Source: Aphrophora alni (taxonomy: Eukaryota; Arthropoda; Insecta; Hemiptera; Aphrophoridae). From it: 64,000 bases of DNA. Position numbers and translations under genes: made by a program. Of the stretch, positions 49,901-63,695 are shown piece by piece. The DNA is taken from NCBI GenBank assembly GCA_963513935.1, contig OY740768.1, positions 72,702,877 to 72,766,876 on the forward strand, in the 5' to 3' direction. Every line of letters begins with the position of its first letter. Position 1 is the first letter of the stretch. Under the pieces are notes generated by a model. The model had not been told where the DNA came from and searched no databases. It saw only the letters and a list, made by a program, of their open reading frames with translations.

Positions 49901-52772
49901 AGTATTTTTTACCCAGTTTACCTGTTACATATTAGTCCGATATAACAAATGCGACCAATAAAAATAAAATCCAAAAGAAAAAAGAAACTTTAAATGTAAA
50001 CCAGGATGAAAATTTTTAAATGTAAGCTTTTATACAACCACACCTATGGCCTGACCCTAAGGTCAGATAGTCAGATATGCAAACTTTATAAATTATACAA
50101 ATAAAATTAGATCAATTTTCTTATGTAAATTATTTATATCCCTTAAAAGTAGCTACACTATAATTTAACGTTTTAAACTTAATTTTTAAAGTATCAATGA
50201 TGTTTCCGATATTTGAGTAATTAAACATTTTTCCATCTCGGACCTGATAATTATTGTGACCTCTCTAGACACTATATATACAAACATGTATACAAATAAA
50301 TCACGTATATGACAGTAGTTATACGTGTACTTCTGTGGCCTAATTTATTCATTGTTAGAAAGAGATTCTATCTCGTTATTTTCCATTGAATAATTAAATT
50401 CATTGTTCATTTTTAATACAGATTTCTTTTCAAAAAGATTTTCTTCTCAATACAAAAACACAAACAGTCTGAGTAGACTTTGCTAACATCATTAAATTTT
50501 CAGGTCTTGTCAAAATCATTAGAGTACAATGAGAAATAAATATTTAGAGTTGAACGTCCTACGGGATAATTTAAAATACACTGTTGTTTATTTTTAAAAG
50601 TTAAACGTACACATGTTTTGTCTTACTTCAGAAATGTGTAACACATCTTAATATTATAAAATAAAACTCTGTGACTCTAAAACGCGAATTATTATCTTTA
50701 ATGTTTTAACGAATTTTATTGTAAAAATATTTAAGTCTCAAGGATTTCGCTTTATAATTTATGACCTTAGAACTGCGAAAATAATATTCGTTCAAATGAT
50801 TTGAAAATCGAATTTCTAATTTTAAATAATTAAAAAAGTGTATATAAGTTAAGTATAATTTTAAACTTGGGGTATGTATATGGTAACATTTTTGCTAGAT
50901 TTTTCTTTCATACATGGTTTTATTTGCTTTAAAGTTCTTAACATTTCTATGTTATAAATATTTAAGGTAAGTTCGTTCTATACCACATAAAACTCTCTAT
51001 TAAGTTTACTATCAAACTGAATTCACTGAATTTCAATATCTGTAGTTATATCCATCAAGATAAATGAACTAATGTCCTAAAGAGTTGGAGCTGAAAGATA
51101 CATAATCCACATAATACAAATACAGTATATTGATTTTATAGTTTATTTGGTTGTCCCAAAAGTTAAATAATCTTTTTCCCCAAGTTTAAATGTAAATAAA
51201 TTGTTATATCATTGTTGCACTCTATCAGATGGTGAAATCAAAACTGTTAAAATGTTAAAAGTAACTGAAAAGGGTTTATTATTGAGTATTAGGAGCCTTC
51301 ATTTTTACACTTCTAAAATTAGATGGTTAACTTAAAATGAGATAGAATTTTTCACCAAGTTCAAAGAAAATTGGAATAGTTTTTGAAGCGTTAGAAAGGA
51401 CAAAACATGACAACTACGCATGCATGTATCAAAAATGTAGGTTGTTGTTTTATTTTCTGTTATTAACAGATCACAATAGCTTTTCTATTTTGTTAATAAT
51501 AAAATCTAATTTACCTTTCAAATTTTGATTTAGTTTTTTGAGAGATAACATGTAGAGACTCCGAATCATAGTAGTTTAGAAATGGCCAATGTTATGTTCC
51601 AGAAAATTATGTTTTACGTTTGTTACAGTAAATTCATAATATTGGTTTATTTAATTATAATATCTTTAAATGCCAACAATAATTCATTATTAAATAATTA
51701 TCACTATTATGTTTCCAATTAATCAATTTCGTTGTTTTATTATAAATTGCTTTAAAGTTGTAAATTTTTTTCTTCAACATATTTCACTTAAACGGAATTT
51801 ATATTTAATAGAGAAAAGTGACACAAATACTAATCATATGTGTACTGGCGATTGTTACTAATTGGTTGGAAACAACTAAATTGCAAGAAAAAACCTTGCC
51901 CATTTTTTTATTTAATTTGTAACTCACGAAATTAATACCGCCCTTGATTAGAAAAGCGACTACTGTAATTTCATGGGTGAAAGGACACAAGAAACAGTTA
52001 CTTATTGACTTATAATTAGATTTCCTGTTTCACATTTTTATGTTATTTGAATGTAGATATTGTTTTTAAAAATATTTTTAAATCTTTGATTTTGGTCCGA
52101 TTTTGTCGAAATCGTAATATGTATATGCCAATGTTTGATTGTATATTGGATTTTACGTATTAGATCCCATAACTTATAATCTCCAAAATCTAAAATAAAG
52201 CTATCAGTAATCGTTAACTTGCTCCTACTTGTGCTGCTATCTCTCGAAGGATTTACAAATTAACCTGTTTTATACTATTGGTTCTGAAAGCATTACTAGT
52301 TGAAAGCATAAACAATCCAACTATTGTTTATCTTTTACTCTAATTAAATAATACATATACAGATTACGTGAAATTTATATCACAAGGAACAAAACCGTGT
52401 AATGTTATGAAAGAATAATAGATTTCATAGTTTTATAACTATGCGAAACTTAAAAAGCTTCATTTCTTATAAATGAAAACATGAAAAAAGTAGTAAAGAA
52501 AGAATTACTTTAAATTTTTTAGACAACTAAACATTTCTCTATAAATGTTTAGAAACAGTTCAAAATTCATTTGTTGTTTTCACTTTTATTACTGTTTACT
52601 TTCCTTCGTCCACTTCATTATATTTATTATTTCTGGTCGCTAGCTCTATTCCCAGTAAGAGAATAAACGTCCAACCGTTGGAACCGTGCAGATTAACATA
52701 ACTATTTTAGTTTACATAAAAATGTAAAAGAATAGTCAAAACTGCACAGACATCGTTTGGGCTAATTGCAAG
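46906..52772. other. Long non-coding stretch, no gene seen
   Basis: Only short random frames in AT-rich DNA. Confidence 0.5.
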
Positions 52773-52822
52773 GAACCTTCTTCCTATTTTTTAACCTTCG
52801 AACCTTCTTCCGATTTTTTAAC
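52773..52822. repeat. 27-bp tandem duplication
   Basis: GAACCTTCTTCC(T)ATTTTTTAAC occurs twice, with period 27. Confidence 0.85.
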
Positions 52823-54564
52823 GTATGGTAGACAAGTTCCCCAGTAATTGCGTAACAAACATACGACGAAATCGAAATAATTAAATGGTCGAGTTAGAAC
52901 AGCATCTGTTTTCGTTCATTAGAAAATAAATATCTTTCTAAATTTTTCTGCATCCTAATGGTTATTGTTACAAATGTTAAAAACTACACCTAAGAACTAC
53001 CTGGTTAAACATGTATTTGAATACAAAGCTATGTTTCTGCTGTTTGAATACAATTATTACTCCCCTGCGTAACAGTCATTAAAATAAAAAGAAACTCGAC
53101 ATGCAAAGTAATTGATAACACAAGAGAACTATTTAAATACAATATTGTTCCTTGACAACGTAACAAGTCATACAATACCAGTAACGACATTGTTGAGAGT
53201 TTTAACTTATGAAATATACGTTAAAAACATTCACTTAATTATCCTTCTAACGTTGTTAATTGTGTCATCTCCTGAGTAACAAACAATTATTATTCGGACA
53301 TTCTATATAAATTGTCGAGTTAGCGTCAAATAAGTTAAAATGTAAAATTCTCGTAATTAACACTCAATACAGTGGATTTACTGTCTCACACAACCACGCA
53401 AACAATGAACAAAAATAAAATAATTCTTCTCTTTCTCCACAGCAATCTAAAACATCCGGAAGAAAGCAGAAACAAAATTTCTTTATTACTAAATTTTTCC
53501 TGTGTAGTTTTTATGAAAGATATGAAATCGCACACCAAAGCTTTCTTTTCTTATGCTTTATACGAGCACAGATATAATGAACCACGGATTTCTTTAACCA
53601 ATAAAAGCCGAGATAAATATTATGTCAAAAATCTAAACTTTTCGCTAATTTTATAAATACTTTAAATTTTAAATTTGGTACTGCTGAATGTAAATTGCAA
53701 GACTTGTGATAGTCAGATATAAAAATAATTACATCGGGCTCAATTTCACATTCTTATTTAATGAATAAAGTATTTAAGTGTTTTCAAGTAAAACTATTTT
53801 TCTACGCTCGGTTAAACTTTTAACAATCATTATCTAGAATAAACCAGTTCCTACCAGTTTTAAATCTTTTACTGAAATGATGTCTTTGAAAAAGAATTTG
53901 TTGATAAACAGCTATTTCAATTACCTATGGGCTGAAATAGTACTAGATCCCACCACACCATGTATTACCGTTTCTGTACATAACCCCGTCATAGAGATTT
54001 GTCCTAGATTTAGCTAGATGATCTTACGATTGTTACATTATGTCTCCTACTCAAGGTATCTGTGAAATATTGCAGTTCATTATTCAATCATGAATCTTAT
54101 ATCGTAATGATGTCTCTGATAATAAGTTGTTTTATAAAGAGCTCACTCAAATACCTATCATTTGGAGTTGCGGTTTTAATTATATTTTTCGTTTCAGAGA
54201 AAACACAAAACTTTCATTAGTTTTCAAACCGTACAGTTAAAATGATTAAAAATCGCAAAACTGACACTGTGAGATGGATATTTGGATAAATTACAATTAA
54301 AAATATAATTTTAATACTTAAGTTAAGAGAACTAAAAAATGTCCCTCCTTTCTGGAATATGAATCTATGGAAACATTGTAGTATAAAATTAAAATATCGA
54401 TTAAATTGTGTACACACATTGAGAATGACTTAACAAACCTAACATGTTCTCTACCTGATGCTTAATATAAAATACATAGTCTTTTTTTAACGCAACTCCG
54501 AACAGTGTTTTAAAATTTTGAGATTAGAAAATCGTTTAGTTATACTATCTCGACAGATAATTTA

Positions 54565-54676
54565 ATTCTCTATAACTTTGGTTTAAAATATATTGTTATA
54601 CAAGACACAGACGAAATTTGATTGTCTATAACTTTGCTTTAAAACATATTTTTATACAAGTAACAGACAAAATATA
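54565..54676. repeat. 56-bp tandem duplication
   Basis: ATT(C/G)TCTATAACTTTG through TTATACAAG and ACAGAC occurs twice, at 54565 and 54621, with a few substitutions. Confidence 0.85.
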
Positions 54677-56039
54677 TTTTTAAAAAACTGGGTTTCAAAA
54701 TCAGAAAGGAGAGGACCGATTAGACAACAGTCCTATAAACTTCTGTTATATTACCTGGCTTCTAAACAAAACCTCATACCATATCTCAAGGGACACTTTA
54801 CGGGTCAAACGTCAAATTCTAGAGAATATTGTACATTTTCCTGTTTACTCTTCGAATCAATCTTCCCACTGAAAAAAGCTATTAATCTGAAAGTTTATAT
54901 TTAACGACGATTGCTTTAACCATATTAAATACCACAAGACTCAAAGGTTTCTTTGCGTTTGATCTCGCTTCTGTAACGTTACTGGAGAAATACTTCAGGC
55001 GGTTGGAATTTATGTTCTTATATAGATGAAAGATCCTTCCCTTCTGCGGTATAAAATTACCTCCCTAAATGCTTTCACGAAAACTTGTTCGTGTCACTTA
55101 AATACTTCATTAAATATTCATAAGTCCTTGTCTTTCACGTCATTAGGCTGATTCAATTGTATGACGGAAAATATGTTTACATTTATTTATTTTATGAATA
55201 GCAAAAAATGTAAAATAAGTCACATTTTAAAAATGCAAAATAATTAGTGAAAAAACAGTGCACTAACTTTCACACCCACCGATCCTTAAAAACAAACAAA
55301 AAGTATTTGTTTCCATCTCCGTACAAATATGTAATTAAAAGGTTATTATTCAAATAGTGACAATGAACCATTACCTTAGGTCATGTAAAGCATTTATATA
55401 AAAAGTGAACACGCATTGCTAATAAATCGTATTTAGTTTTAATAACGGCTGTCAGATCTATTTATTTTTTGTTTTGTCAATTCATCATGAACCGCAGTCA
55501 AAACTACAATAATTTTCTTTTACTTGTATTAGATAAACTAGTTAAGTTCATGAGTCTTCATTTAAAAGAAATGTAATTAAATATAAATAGTTCATAACAG
55601 ATCCATTCTTTACCAACAACTAAAAATCTGTACTTATGGAATTTCGCTCTTACGGGTGCTACTTCAAAGAATAACATATTTTATTAAAATCAGTCCACTC
55701 GTTTGTAATGTAAATCATAATAGACGAACATAATATTTGGACCACTTTTCTCATGTGACTGACCTCAAAACGGATAAGTATGTTCAAGAAAAATCAAAAT
55801 CTATTTATATGGGAGAAATCATTTTGAACTCAGAGGATCTCTAATCTATTAAATTTCCAAAAAACGTAAGCGAGCCAATTTTTGAATTATGATAACAAAA
55901 ATTATTGAGCTTAGCCAAAATACCGATTTTATATTTAATTTTTAATAAAATTTGCAAAAAAACTTTTTCCTATCCGAATTTACATAAATCTTGTTACTCG
56001 GATATTATTAAAAAGATACCAACGCTTCTTAGTATAACT
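54677..56039. other. Non-coding stretch, no gene seen
   Basis: AT-rich, no repeats recognised. Confidence 0.45.
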
Positions 56040-56282
56040 GACAAATATGTCCTTAATTCTGGACAGGATAATGAAGTTATTTATTAAACTGCTAAGCTTG
56101 TTCTGCCTTGAGCCCCTAAGCTTTATGTTATTTTATCCTTCACGCACAAAAGCTCTCAGCAAAGAATACTATGAAAAGCATTACAATGGTATTAGAACTG
56201 GATAAACCAGTCACATTTTGTGATATGGTATAGTAAACGTAATTTTATAAATCTCGATATAAAATTAGTTATACAAATTAGG
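56040..56282 (+). repeat. Direct repeat pair, copy 2 (about 230 bp)
   Basis: Partner of 43480-43712, same orientation. It carries about 15 extra bases (GCCTTGAGCCCCTAAG) absent from copy 1. Confidence 0.75.
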
Positions 56283-58827
56283 TTAAGTATATTTAATATG
56301 TATCCTAAGCATTATTTTAAATCAAAATTTGCATTATCTCTCAACAGTTTTGTAAGATTTATTTAAAAATACTGCAAACAACAATAAACAAAACCCTTGC
56401 CAATAGAATGTTTATATATAATATTGTACTTATACTAGTTCATACAGGTTGACACTTTGGGAACTTTTGTTCGAATAGAAAAGAAAAATCTAAATTTTGT
56501 CTTTCCTAACCCAGATTATATTTCTACAGTCGTAGCAGAATAGTATCTGGAAGGATTACCGATATAGAATGGATGTGGAATAAAATTTGTATGTATTGCT
56601 ATCTTTTTTAAAGTCTAGATATCAAGATTAGTAACGTAATATGCAATTTTATCAGACATATTAATGAAGAATTATCGGCATAAAACTTAACAATAATGAA
56701 GTTATACTTATAATACTGCCCTAATTCGGAATTTGATGGATCGTAGCTTGCAACGCCAATTATTATATGTAATATTAATACTATTTATTTTCCACCTTTA
56801 TATTTTGTCTCAGATAACAGACTTTATCTTACATTTTCATAATGGTTGGTCAAACAATTCAAAATCAAATCACGGAGAGGAAACATAGATTAATTCTTCA
56901 ATTACTTCAAATAACTAATTTTTACATTTACTTTATTATTAGTAAAAACATTTAAAACTAGAATTGTCGAATTGGTTTTTAGAAGGAAGGATAATTTTAA
57001 AGTATAGCAAGGCGTATTTAACCCTCTAAATGTGTTTTCCCAAAATATAGACATAGCTAAATCGATTTCTTGCATCCGAAAATAGATATTTACCCCATTT
57101 CAACAAAACTCTTGTACTCGTTTTCAAAAATAAATCATATAATTGCTCGTTTAAAAGGTAGCTTGACAACCTTAACTTCAATAGGAGTTGAATTAAAACT
57201 TCTTTTTAAGGACATACGGAAAAATTGACAGTATAATTTGTTTCCTAAACTTGTATTTTTTTTAGGATTTCGCACTTTTCATGGATTTAAAAATATATTA
57301 CTATTACAAACTTTGAAAACTGCATACATTTTCCTATACAAAACTAAAAATAAATAGCGGTCATGGCTAAAAAACCTCTTTTACAGACAATATGTCCACT
57401 ACACTAATTGTAAGGAGTTAATCATAATCACTGTGTTTATGTAAATTTTTCCATAATTAGACTTTATGTACTAAATTTGCTCAAATTCTAGAATTACCAA
57501 AAACAATATTCTTAATTGTAGCTTTTGGTCAAAATGTTACCACGGAATTGCTTTTTTCGTAATTTTAGTAAATTTTCAATCTTACTCATCTGATAGTAAT
57601 ATTGGAATATTTACTGAATAGAATATTAAAGTTCTAGTAAAGTTTTGGTTACACGTTATTACCGTTGACGACAATAACATATTTGAGAAAGAAAAACCTT
57701 TTTTTAATATATTTTTGTTCAGAACAAATCTTAACGTATCGTTTCTGTATCTTTATAACTGTATCGTTTAAAAATCAGAACAAACTACCGAACTGATATT
57801 CAATACACTTTATCTTCGGAAAAGTAAATAACCAAATTTTGTATTTTATTTTGGAAACGTCAATAAAAAATCTGAAAAACAAATGGTAATGTAGGTTATA
57901 AAAACATGACAGAAAATGAGATATATCCCAAATTAATTAGACACTAAATATTTACTTTTCTGTCTTTTTTAATTTGTACTACAAAATATTAGCAACATTA
58001 TAAAATCTTGAATTACGTTCATTTCTTATTTATTTAAATCGTCTTGTTTTCTGTTCGGAAATAAATATTCAAAATAAATCTAATTAAGTATAGAATCTAT
58101 AATTGAAATTCTTAGAATTTAAAAAAATATATATATATACACACAAATAGTTATGGGAGCACTTGAGGCTTTGTGTATAGTAAAGTGTGTTCATCAATCA
58201 AGTGATGGAATTTAACTTGTCATCATTCATCAAAACGAAGTTTAATATCTAGTGATCCTGTTTGTATTATACAATTTATTGCATTACTGTAAAATGAAAG
58301 ACTACATACATGTTACATGATAAATATTTGGACGTGGATTCTTTATAAAATAAATAGTGCAAAACAATGTACAAACTATCTCACTCGTCGATTCCCAAAA
58401 CAAAAATTAATTGTCACGGAAAAAACTGGGCTAAATTTGAGCAACATTTTAATGAAATTGTTAAAACTGATATTGATAATAACGTATTGTTGTGGTTTCC
58501 TTCTAACGGGAATTTTGTTTTTGTTTCGTTTATCAAAAATATATTACAAGTATTGATATATTGCCAGTATGTCCACAAATCAAAATTGTAATAATATTGA
58601 TCCACACGTTTCAACTGTACAGCATTTCCGTACATCAAAGGACTTTAAAACGGACAAATCCGTAGAAACTCACTTCGCTTTTTTTATCTGTCTTCGTCAC
58701 TAAAACTAAGTATATGTAAAAAAGCTAATAAGATAAAATGTTTCTATAAATATATGTCCGAAAACGTTTTGGTTAAGACTATTGATCTGTTTACGTTAAT
58801 CTGTTCATCATTGCCTAACAAACAAGA
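56283..58827. other. Non-coding stretch, no gene seen
   Basis: An (AT)n(AC)n tract lies near 58126-58146. Open frames near 58317-58638 overlap on both strands and show no recognised domain. Confidence 0.45.
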
Positions 58828-58945
58828 GCATAGAGACCCCCAATAGTGACATGGTCGGAAGAAAACAAAATTTGTTAGAGAGATCTAATAGGGCAGATGA
58901 AAAAGAGGACTCTAATCCAAGATTAAACGGAGAAAGGTATAGATC
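58828..58945 (+). repeat. Dispersed repeat, copy 2
   Basis: Partner of 38645-38770; a 20-base CATGGTCGGAAGAAAACAA-type block is the best-conserved part. Confidence 0.6.
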
Positions 58946-60544
58946 TAGTTAGGAGTTCAGAATTGTTATGAACATATTTTGTGAGACCATTTAACAGCAA
59001 GAACCAATGCAATTCCCTACAGTATCAAAATGGCTGCCGTTAAAAATGTTCAAAAGCCCAATATCTCCATGGCTATTAAATTCACACAAAAAAAAACATT
59101 TAATAGAAACAAAGTGCTTTGCTCTATTAATGATAAAATTAAAAATAACTTAGCTTTTTAGTTAAATATGTTTAAGTTTTCTTAAATTATTTCGTGACTA
59201 CGTGTTACACATAAAAAAATCTAAACTTTTGAGTGTTGTACCAAGAGATTTTTTTTTTAAACTCGATTATCTTTTAACATTAAAAAGCTATCTTTATCAT
59301 CAAAAGAGCAAAATATTTTGTTTCTCGTAAAGTTTTCGAGAAAACCAATGTTCAATATTTTAAAAGTCCACCATTTTGAAAGTGTACAAAATGAAGTTTT
59401 GGTTTGTGGTTAACTGTTAAAAGTTTACATAAAAAATGCTTTTACATAAATATAAAAATTTAATATATTGTACATAAAAATAAAAAGCTGCATTGCAATT
59501 ATATTTAGGGCTACTGCAAGTATTTATATCATAAGCAAAGCACGTTTTGCCCTTATTAAAATATAAATATAAATATTTTTTCAAAGATAATAGTTTATTT
59601 TTACTTTTTGAACAGTAATTTTTGGTAATGTTTGGTTTTAGGGGTGGATGAATGGTTAAATTTGTGCTGTATTTTACACAGTTTATTACAACTTGTCTAT
59701 TATTATTAATGTATTTTAACCTTCATAGGTTTATGTCGACCAATTAACAAAATAACTTATCATAATAAAATGACAAGAAATCAATGAATATACATAACAG
59801 TTGCGTGTCACTTTCATTTTAAATCGATAAAATTGTTATTTGATATAAACGCTATACGCTAAAGGCTTTGATTGGAATCGATGGCTTTAGTACAAAGGTG
59901 ATTACAAAGTCAAATAATAAATTAACAAACATCACAACCTCTACGATCCATTAGTAATTGTCTTTATACAGTAGCATTAACTTGATGAACTCCTATTGAT
60001 TTTTTTTTTTTATTTTTATTATTATTATTTTTTTTTTTTACTGGACTCTTTTAATTCTATTTCTATTTTTATTCAAAAATCTAATCTACTAAAGTATTCG
60101 AATGGCTATAAACACATATTTACGGATATTCAAATACATATAATATATATTACATATTTGGGTTTTAAGAAATATATTAGGTTATGTTTTAATTGCTGTA
60201 TCGGATATTTAATTTAGCTTACTTTTTTTTAATCCACAGTTTAATTTCTGAAAGTACATGGTTTTGTTTAATTAAACCAATATTATCTGATCTTTTGTAA
60301 TAAAAATTAATATTGATGTATTGTATTTTAAAAATGTGACTATATGGCCTAAAATCAGAGCCAAAGGTTATTTTAATTTACATTCTCTATTATTATTTTA
60401 GGTTTTGTTGTGTGCTTTGAAAACATTGTAATTACTTTCTTTTTTTAACTAAGTAAAAATAAAATACATGGATATTAACAATAGGAATAAAAATAGATCT
60501 CGACTTGTGGGAAGGTATATCTTGTCATAATAACTGAACATAGT
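58946..60544. other. Non-coding stretch, no gene seen
   Basis: T-rich tracts near 60000-60040 give a spurious Phe/Tyr-rich frame. Confidence 0.45.
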
Positions 60545-60735
60545 TTCTCACAAAATATTGTTTAATTATCAAACTAGTTTCAACGACACTGTTATCATTC
60601 TCATTGATACATCACATACAACAATTTAATTATGTCTATAAATTATGAGCTACAATTTGATAGTTGTAACGAAGGATGGTGAATTTATTGTTGAAAAATG
60701 TTTGATAATTAAACGATATCTTGTGTGATTTTATA
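60545..60735. mobile_element. Foldback element with degraded hammerhead-like core
   Basis: The left arm (CTCACAAAATATTGTTTAAT) and right arm (GATAATTAAACGATATC, then TTGTGTGA) are inverted copies that include GTTTGATAATTAAAC and GTTGAAA. The minus-strand core is ATGAGAA (60598-60604), then TGTCGTTGAAAC (GAAAC at 60577-60581), then TAGTTTGAT. TATCA on one side can pair with TGATA on the other as stem I. It is homologous over about 70 bp to 22634-22795, but the CUGAGGA half and stem II are damaged. Confidence 0.55.
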
Positions 60736-61215
60736 AGAAAAATACAATTATTGACATTATAATTATGTCCTTTAACAAAAACAAATCAGTCCCTATAATA
60801 TTCAAAGGCGGCAACAGTCCAAAAGTAAAAAATTATATTAGGCTTGACTGTTAATTTTGTTATTTATAAAAAAAAGAAGAAGAATTTGACGAAAAAGTTT
60901 TAAAATGAAATCCTTTATAAATTAAAATACTTAAAACTTTCATTTTGAACATTTATCCAATACAGTCTTTTTTATATATATTACAATGACAAAGGTTCTT
61001 TGGAATTTCATTTGGAAATATTAAATAAGCCTACAATAAAAAGTATTAAATGAAACAAAAATAATTCATTTGAATTCTACTACACATTTGAAGAGAATTA
61101 CATATTATTGCTGTTAAAACTAATATGGAACAATGTCGTATTTGTTTTATCAACCTTACTAAGAATCTACTACAAAATCACGTAAAACCACACTGAGGAA
61201 TTGGATATTTTTTTA

Positions 61216-61530
61216 GTTTCTATTGTTAACAATTCTCTGTATTACAAACTCACAATTAAATTGTGTATTATTATTACGAAACTAAATATTTTGATCATCT
61301 ATTAATGACATAATATAGGATTTTCTATTTTTATCAGAAAGTATAGTTTAGGTACTGACGTAATGCCTGACTTATATGAATATTGCCTGTGTTAGCTTTG
61401 TACACTGCCTAGGTTTTAATCAATTGCAGGTTTAGCCTGTTATTGCCCTCTTTTACTGAGCTATTAAAAAAAGTCTATTTCTGCTTTATAAGAAAAAACT
61501 GTATCCACAAGTTAATCAAAGCCTTTTATG
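61216..61530 (+). repeat. Direct repeat pair, copy 2 (about 300 bp)
   Basis: Partner of 46598-46905, same orientation, with many substitutions and small indels. Confidence 0.8.
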
Positions 61531-63480
61531 AAAACAATGTATAAGTAATAAATTAGAGTCCAACTGAATATCAAAGGTAAAACAAAATGGTTAGTTGCTT
61601 TTTTAATATTAATAACAGTTTCTAAAATAAGATTATTTTTAAAATGTATCGATTCTAATCTTTGAAAGTAACTGTATGACACAACATATTCTGATTCAGT
61701 CAACATATTATAAATAATTATAACATTTCTTTGGTATCGTTTAAGTATAAAATAATATTATAGTATACAGAGGGGATCATTATAGGCGTGACATATTTCA
61801 GGCAATGATTTAAAGTGCTAAAATAAAGGAAAAGAAAATCCTTCGTTTTCCGCTTGTCTGTTTGTATGTTTTTAATACATATTTTACTTTAGAAATGGAT
61901 GATAAATTGTAAGTCCATTAATCAGTAAATAAATCAAAATAAATACCATATTTTGTATATTTTTTAAATGGCACCAGTTTAAAGCTTTAATATCGAATAT
62001 CTCAAAAAAACATTTAGTTGTCTTCTTAATAGTTTCACTATTTTTATTTTTATTCAACACGTTAATCAGTAATTGATTTTTGTTTAAATATTTTGTTGTA
62101 ATTGACTGTAACACCCGACTTTAATAATACCAATTTCATTTCTTATTATTATTGGTTGAATTATTACACCTTATGAATGAAGGAAGGTTTGTGTAATTAT
62201 TAAAGTGAATATTTGGAGAGAAAACATTCTCAAAATTCAAAAATATCCCTAGATCCCTAGACAATTTTATACCAGCCAATAAATTTGTTTGAGACAATAT
62301 TTGTTCTAAAGACCAAAAGTAGGCTAGAACCAACATTATTTTTAATTGTGAATTTTTTGTCCTAATCTCCACCCTTATAATACTTAGTGTTTCTTTATTT
62401 AAAAGGTATAACATGTAATTCACCAAATAGTAAAAAGAATTAAGTGGTATCATGAACTTATAGTTGTTTTAGTTAATTTCCAAGATATACTTCTTTTATA
62501 AATAAATGTAGGCTATTATCCTTTTATCAATTATGAAAATAATAATAATAATGTGATATTTATAAATAAATTTCGTACACATTTAAAAAACAAAACATCT
62601 TGAAAATATCATTTTGAAATTATACATGAAATAAAGGTAGAAAATGTGTACAAAATTTATATTCAACTCTTCATCCATTTCAAAAATTGTAAATTTGTTT
62701 AAAATAACAAAACTGTGGAAATAAAGCGTTTCCAGATATACTAAGTTTACATATGAACTCATTTTAGTGCCCTGAATCCATCTCTGCAATATTACACTCT
62801 TATTATTACCCATCTTTATGCAATATACTTTACAATTTCTTATGTGAATAAATAGTAATGGTGTACACAAATTGGTTTTAAATTTAAGTACCGGAATTTT
62901 ATGTTTCAATTATGTTTACTCCCTAAATATACGTAGCCTACTGTAATTCACTTGATCGGTCAAAACCACTCTTTGACGAGTTTGTTACAGATTTATCAGG
63001 TCTCCTGAGTCCACAAAAGGTTGTTTTTGGAACGATGTCTGTCTAGCGTTTGTGCTCTACAGCCCAAACAGGTAAACTGATTTTAATCCTTAAGTGGGCC
63101 ACAATTTTGCCATATCTGTGGGATATTTTTTAATTATTTTCTGACAACTTACTGAACTGACATTTTTTGTGACGAATTGTTTGGATGGTTTTATTTGGTT
63201 TGGGGGATGAGTGAATAGCGAGGTTTGTATAGTGTTTTTACATAGTTTAGATTTGTTTTGTTATAACATTACTGAGCTTCAGAAATAAAAAACCGTAAAT
63301 GTATTATTATTTATAACTTTATATTTAGTGGATAAATTTCAATAAATATCCAATTTTTACAAAATAAATCATTGTATAAATGATTCTTTGAAATGAAACG
63401 TATAAAGTTCATTGAACTTTCATATACGTTTTCATTTCATTTCATTTTTATTTATTTAAATTTTCTATTAGTCTATTTCT
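61531..63480. other. Non-coding stretch, no gene seen
   Basis: Frames near 61884, 62136 and 62583 are AT-rich and show no domain. Near 63030-63120 a short GATGTCTGTCTAG ... AGCCCAAACAGG block resembles transposon-derived repeats. Confidence 0.4.
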
Positions 63481-63484
63481 TTTT

Positions 63485-63695
63485 ACTAGTGACTAGAGCT
63501 CTTGCTTTGTGTTTAGACGGTTTCTATTGCCGTGAGGGTTTAAAGCTACTCAATTTTGACCCAGCATCCCTGATGGAATATTATTATTTGTAGCGAATCC
63601 TGGCCACGAAAGCTGGAATAACTACGACGCAAAATCGATGTGATAACCATACATTGCCCAAAGAAAAATCGTCCATCAGCATTTTCACTACAATA
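63485..63695 (+). mobile_element. tRNA-derived SINE-like repeat, copy 2
   Basis: The left part AGTGACTAGAGCTCTTGC resembles an A box, and GAGGGTTTAAAGCT resembles a degraded B box about 45 bp on. Downstream, TCCTGGCCACGAAAGCT and CAAAATCGAT align with copy 1 at 32505-32720. The plus-strand open frame over it is not a gene. Confidence 0.55.

Noticed and set aside
53372..53656. 94-residue plus-strand frame
   Set aside because: AT-rich composition, no domain, no gene context.
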